NCBI GenBank assembly: GCA_018267795.1
Contig: JAFDXS010000131.1
Span: 1-6,815, forward strand
Direction of reading: 5' to 3'
Source of the DNA: Bacteroidota bacterium
GTDB lineage: Bacteria; Bacteroidota; Bacteroidia; Chitinophagales; Chitinophagaceae
Length of the DNA stretch: 6,815 bases
Positions 4,367-6,815 of the stretch are shown in pieces; positions within the stretch are counted from its first letter, which is position 1, and each line of letters starts with the position of its first letter. The translations under genes and the position numbers were made by a program. A model generated the notes under the pieces. It was not told the origin of the DNA. It saw only the letters and a list, made by a program, of their open reading frames with translations, and ran no database searches.

Positions 4367-5821
4367 TTGATTAAAAAACTGGACATACTCATTATTCGCA
4401 GTTTCATAGGGCCATTTATTGTTACCTTTTTCATTACGCTCTTTGTTTTGGTTATGCAGTTCTTTTGGCTGTATATGGATGAATTGATAGGTAAAGGGCT
4501 TGGCATTTGGATGATACTGCAGTTGCTTATGTACATGTCCACCACCATGGTGCCTATGGCCTTGCCATTAGGCATACTGCTGGCCTCTATCATGACCTTT
4601 GGCAACATGGGGGAGAACTTCGAGCTGGTGGCTATCAAAGCTGCGGGCATTTCCCTGCTAAGGTTCATGAGGCCCTTATTCCTGTTTATTACACTGATTG
4701 GCGGCCTGGCCTTCCTTTTTAATAATAACGTGATCCCGGTAGCCAATCTCAAAGCCTTATCGCTCCTTTACGACCTCCGCAATTCCAAACCGGCATTAAA
4801 TATACGCCCCGGCCAGTTCAACAGGGATATTGATGGCTATGCTATACGTGTGGGCAGCAAAGACCAGGATGGCCATACTATACGCAATATCATTATCTAC
4901 GATCACAGTTCCGGCTTGGGCAATGACGAAGTAGTGCTCGCAAAGGAAGGCGAAATGATACCCACGCCAGACAAGCAGTTTCTTATTTTCAGGCTTCATG
5001 ACGGCTGGCGTTACATGGAGCAGCGCAACAACAGTAGCGGTATTGCCGATTACGAACAGACCAGGCTTCATTTTAAGCAATGGGATAAAGTGTTTGATCT
5101 GTCTTCTTTCAAGCTCACTCGTACCAATGAAGACTTGTTTAAAAACGCCTACCAGATGATGAACGTAGCGCAGCTAAGGGAAGGCATAGACAGCCTGAAG
5201 CGTTCACGCAGAAGGCTAAATGACAATGTCAATGCTTATGTAGGTCCCTATGTTACGGCATATAGCTTGCGGGATAGAGATACTCTTACCACTATGCTGC
5301 AGAAGCAAAAAGCAACTATAAGAAGTTATGATACATCATTTATACAATTGGTAAATGATACCTTACGATCAAAAGTCGTACAGCAGGCCACAAATAACTC
5401 ACGTAACGTAACGGCACTTTTATTGCCGGCTTCAGCTGACAAAGCAATACAGGACGAGAACTATATAAAGTTTAATATAGAATTGCATCGCAAGTTCACA
5501 CTTTCCTTTGCGTGTCTGTTACTGTTTCTCATTGGTGCGCCTTTGGGGGCTATCATACGTAAGGGAGGCTTGGGAATGCCGTTGGTTATAGCCGTATATT
5601 TTTTCGTAATTTACCATATTACTTCAGTTACCGGTGAAAAGCTTGCCAAATCCGGGTCTTTACCTACCTGGATGGGCATGTGGATGGCTACCGGAATGCT
5701 GTTGCCTATAGCCTTTGTACTAATAAATTCCGCTCGTAATGACTCAAGGGTATTCACTAAAGACTGGTACCTGAGACTGTGGTATGGGATAAAAAGCTTC
5801 TTTACAGGTAAAAAAAGATAG
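4367..5821 (+). CDS. LptF/LptG-family lipopolysaccharide export permease
   Basis: This is an inner-membrane permease of the YjgP/YjgQ family. With LptB ATPase it extracts lipopolysaccharide from the inner membrane and passes it to the periplasmic bridge. Of 484 residues, three membrane helices lie near 12-36, 48-77 and 96-119, and three near 377-397, 401-421 and 434-455. The coupling-helix region reads GNMGENFELVAIKAAGIS (79-96), and the conserved return into the membrane reads IELHRKFTLSFACLL...APLGAIIRKGGLG (371-403). The periplasmic jellyroll lies about 125-250. Known enterobacterial LptF/G are about 360 residues; the extra 110-120 residues between jellyroll and helix 4 (about 255-365, charged, helical-looking) are, from memory, usual in Bacteroidota. 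I cannot say whether it is LptF or LptG. The start is TTG: the frame is closed by TAG at 4340-4342, no ATG or GTG lies before the conserved KKLD segment, and the TTG sits exactly where relatives begin. Confidence 0.93.
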   Translation: MIKKLDILIIRSFIGPFIVTFFITLFVLVMQFFWLYMDELIGKGLGIWMILQLLMYMSTTMVPMALPLGILLASIMTFGNMGENFELVAIKAAGISLLRFMRPLFLFITLIGGLAFLFNNNVIPVANLKALSLLYDLRNSKPALNIRPGQFNRDIDGYAIRVGSKDQDGHTIRNIIIYDHSSGLGNDEVVLAKEGEMIPTPDKQFLIFRLHDGWRYMEQRNNSSGIADYEQTRLHFKQWDKVFDLSSFKLTRTNEDLFKNAYQMMNVAQLREGIDSLKRSRRRLNDNVNAYVGPYVTAYSLRDRDTLTTMLQKQKATIRSYDTSFIQLVNDTLRSKVVQQATNNSRNVTALLLPASADKAIQDENYIKFNIELHRKFTLSFACLLLFLIGAPLGAIIRKGGLGMPLVIAVYFFVIYHITSVTGEKLAKSGSLPTWMGMWMATGMLLPIAFVLINSARNDSRVFTKDWYLRLWYGIKSFFTGKKR

Positions 5822-5826
5822 GTCCA

Positions 5827-6498
5827 TTGCAACAAAGGCCATATAGCGCATATAATCCGTTCTTCCTGGTGCCATACATGCTATGGATACTGTTAGGGGG
5901 TATCCTGTTCCTGGCTTATGACAAGCAAACCCTTTTTGCTGCCGTCAATACACACTACAGCGATATAGGAAATGTAATAATGTACTACGCAACCTGGATA
6001 GGTGAGGGCACCGTTATAACCATAGTATTGTTTTTGCTATTGCTTATTGTACCTGCCTTTCGCAACTGGTGGTTTTTTGTTACTGCGTTGCTTTGCGCCA
6101 GCTTACCGGCTCTGGTCTCCCAATGGGTCAAGCATCTGCATAATCTCCCGCGTCCACTGAATTATTTTAATAAAGCAGCATGGATACATATATCGCCTGA
6201 TTGGCCCGTACTTATGAAGAATAGTTTCCCTTCCGGGCATACTACAGGGGCTTTTAGTCTTATGTGTTTTTTGTCTATGATGCTTCCTTCAAGGTATAGG
6301 GCCTGGGGTATAGTATTCTTTTTCATTGCGCTGCTTGTCGCATACTCGCGTCTTTACCTGGCAGCTCATTTTTTTGAAGATGTTTATGTCGGCAGCATTA
6401 TTGGCGGCTCTGTTACCTTGGTCATATATGCCATTATGAAAAACTACCAGCATTACTTTTTCAAAAACAAAATTGCTGACAACAAAGCTATTTTATAA
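5827..6498 (+). CDS. PAP2-family membrane phosphatase
   Basis: This 223-residue inner-membrane protein removes a phosphate from a lipid phosphate or diphosphate. All three PAP2 signature motifs are complete: K-x6-RP (K102 to RP109-110), PSGH (135-138) and SR-x5-H-x3-D (S174, R175, H181, D185). H138 and H181 are the expected catalytic pair. About six membrane helices are visible, near 14-32, 60-78, 81-98, 142-155, 160-176 and 187-204. Substrates known for the family include undecaprenyl pyrophosphate, phosphatidate and the lipid A phosphates; the sequence does not choose among these, but the neighbours favour an envelope glycolipid or its undecaprenyl carrier. The start is TTG, 5 bp after the permease stop. 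The frame is closed by TAA at 5809-5811, and the first in-frame ATG (5878) would cut into the first membrane helix, so I keep the TTG. It is very likely cotranscribed with its neighbours. Confidence 0.92.
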   Translation: MQQRPYSAYNPFFLVPYMLWILLGGILFLAYDKQTLFAAVNTHYSDIGNVIMYYATWIGEGTVITIVLFLLLLIVPAFRNWWFFVTALLCASLPALVSQWVKHLHNLPRPLNYFNKAAWIHISPDWPVLMKNSFPSGHTTGAFSLMCFLSMMLPSRYRAWGIVFFFIALLVAYSRLYLAAHFFEDVYVGSIIGGSVTLVIYAIMKNYQHYFFKNKIADNKAIL

Positions 6499-6500
6499 GT

Positions 6501-6815
6501 ATGCCGAATTTTCTTAGATATACTATCATTATTGTACTGGCGGGCTTACTCTTCATTCCCTTTCTGGGTCACGTGCACTTATTCGACTGGGATGAAATAA
6601 ACTTTGCCGAGTGTGCCCGCGAAATGATAGTTTCCAAAGACTATCTCCGTGTGCAAATAGACTTTTTACCCTTCTGGGAAAAACCACCATTGTTTATCTG
6701 GATGCAGGTGCTGTCAATGAAAATGTTTGGCATCAACGAGTTTGCTGCACGGTTTCCTAATGCCATTATCGGTATTGCTACCCTTTGTGCAATATACTTT
6801 GCCGGCAGAAGGGTA
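6501..6815 (+). CDS. ArnT/PMT-type membrane glycosyltransferase, 5' part
   Basis: The first 105 codons of a gene that runs off the right edge encode the N-terminus of a GT-C fold glycosyltransferase (GT39/GT83-like, dolichyl-P-mannose or ArnT style). A first membrane helix (about 7-25) leads to the periplasmic catalytic loop DWDEINFAECAREM (29-42), where the acidic D-x-D-E pattern corresponds to the catalytic and metal-binding loop of the family. It is followed by FWEKPPLFIWMQ (58-69), equivalent to the YFEKPPL motif of ArnT, and by RFPNAIIGIATLCAIYFAG (84-102), the start of the next helices. Such enzymes transfer a sugar from an undecaprenyl- or polyprenyl-phosphate donor to lipid A or another glycolipid or protein acceptor; which one cannot be read here. 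The ATG is 2 bp after the stop of the PAP2 gene, so the genes form one operon. Confidence 0.9.
   Translation, partial: MPNFLRYTIIIVLAGLLFIPFLGHVHLFDWDEINFAECAREMIVSKDYLRVQIDFLPFWEKPPLFIWMQVLSMKMFGINEFAARFPNAIIGIATLCAIYFAGRRV

Noticed and set aside
4336..4752. A 138-codon minus-strand frame.
   Set aside because: It lies antisense to the N-terminal membrane helices of the LptF/G permease and shows no family resemblance.
5878..6498. ATG at 5878 as the PAP2 start.
   Set aside because: It would remove the conserved start of the first membrane helix (FFLVPY) and leave a 56-bp gap in an otherwise tightly packed operon; TTG at 5827 fits better.

Overview
The window looks like a chromosomal segment of a Bacteroidota bacterium, most likely near the Chitinophagaceae; the genus cannot be fixed from the sequence alone. 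Four things point there: two type IX secretion (T9SS) C-terminal sorting domains, a 291-residue primary sigma factor without region 1.1 of the Bacteroidota type, gene starts without Shine-Dalgarno sequences, and upstream boxes matching the Bacteroidota promoter form TTTG-N(about 19-21)-TAnnTTTG.

Left part (1-2166): the 3' end of one T9SS cargo gene, then a complete 628-residue secreted T9SS protein of unrecognised function whose body carries about six degenerate repeats that could form a beta-propeller. A strong hairpin-plus-U-tract terminator closes it. Next comes a gene-free stretch (about 2167-2640) with an orphan promoter-like sequence, a REP-like palindrome seemingly of a dispersed type, a 6-bp dyad, a perfect 12-bp hairpin and short direct repeats. 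This is the least explained part of the window.

Middle part (2640-4270): the primary sigma factor on the minus strand, with its own terminator and an excellent Bacteroidota promoter, faces away from a small START-like (SRPBCC) protein gene on the plus strand. The 261-bp divergent region holds a promoter candidate for each direction and a 15-bp palindrome directly upstream of the sigma -33 box. A perfect 12-bp stem hairpin ends the START-like gene.

Right part (4340-6815): a tightly packed plus-strand envelope operon. It encodes a LptF/LptG-family lipopolysaccharide-export permease, a PAP2 membrane phosphatase 5 bp later, and, 2 bp after that, the start of an ArnT/PMT-type membrane glycosyltransferase cut by the window edge. 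The first two genes have no usable ATG at their conserved N-termini and appear to start with TTG. Together they suggest transport and modification of outer-membrane or undecaprenyl-linked glycolipids.

I see no tRNA, rRNA, CRISPR array, intact insertion sequence or phage gene. Apart from the repeat-rich intergenic region and the unrecognised secreted protein, the content is core housekeeping and envelope biology, and I do not see strong evidence for a new multi-gene system.
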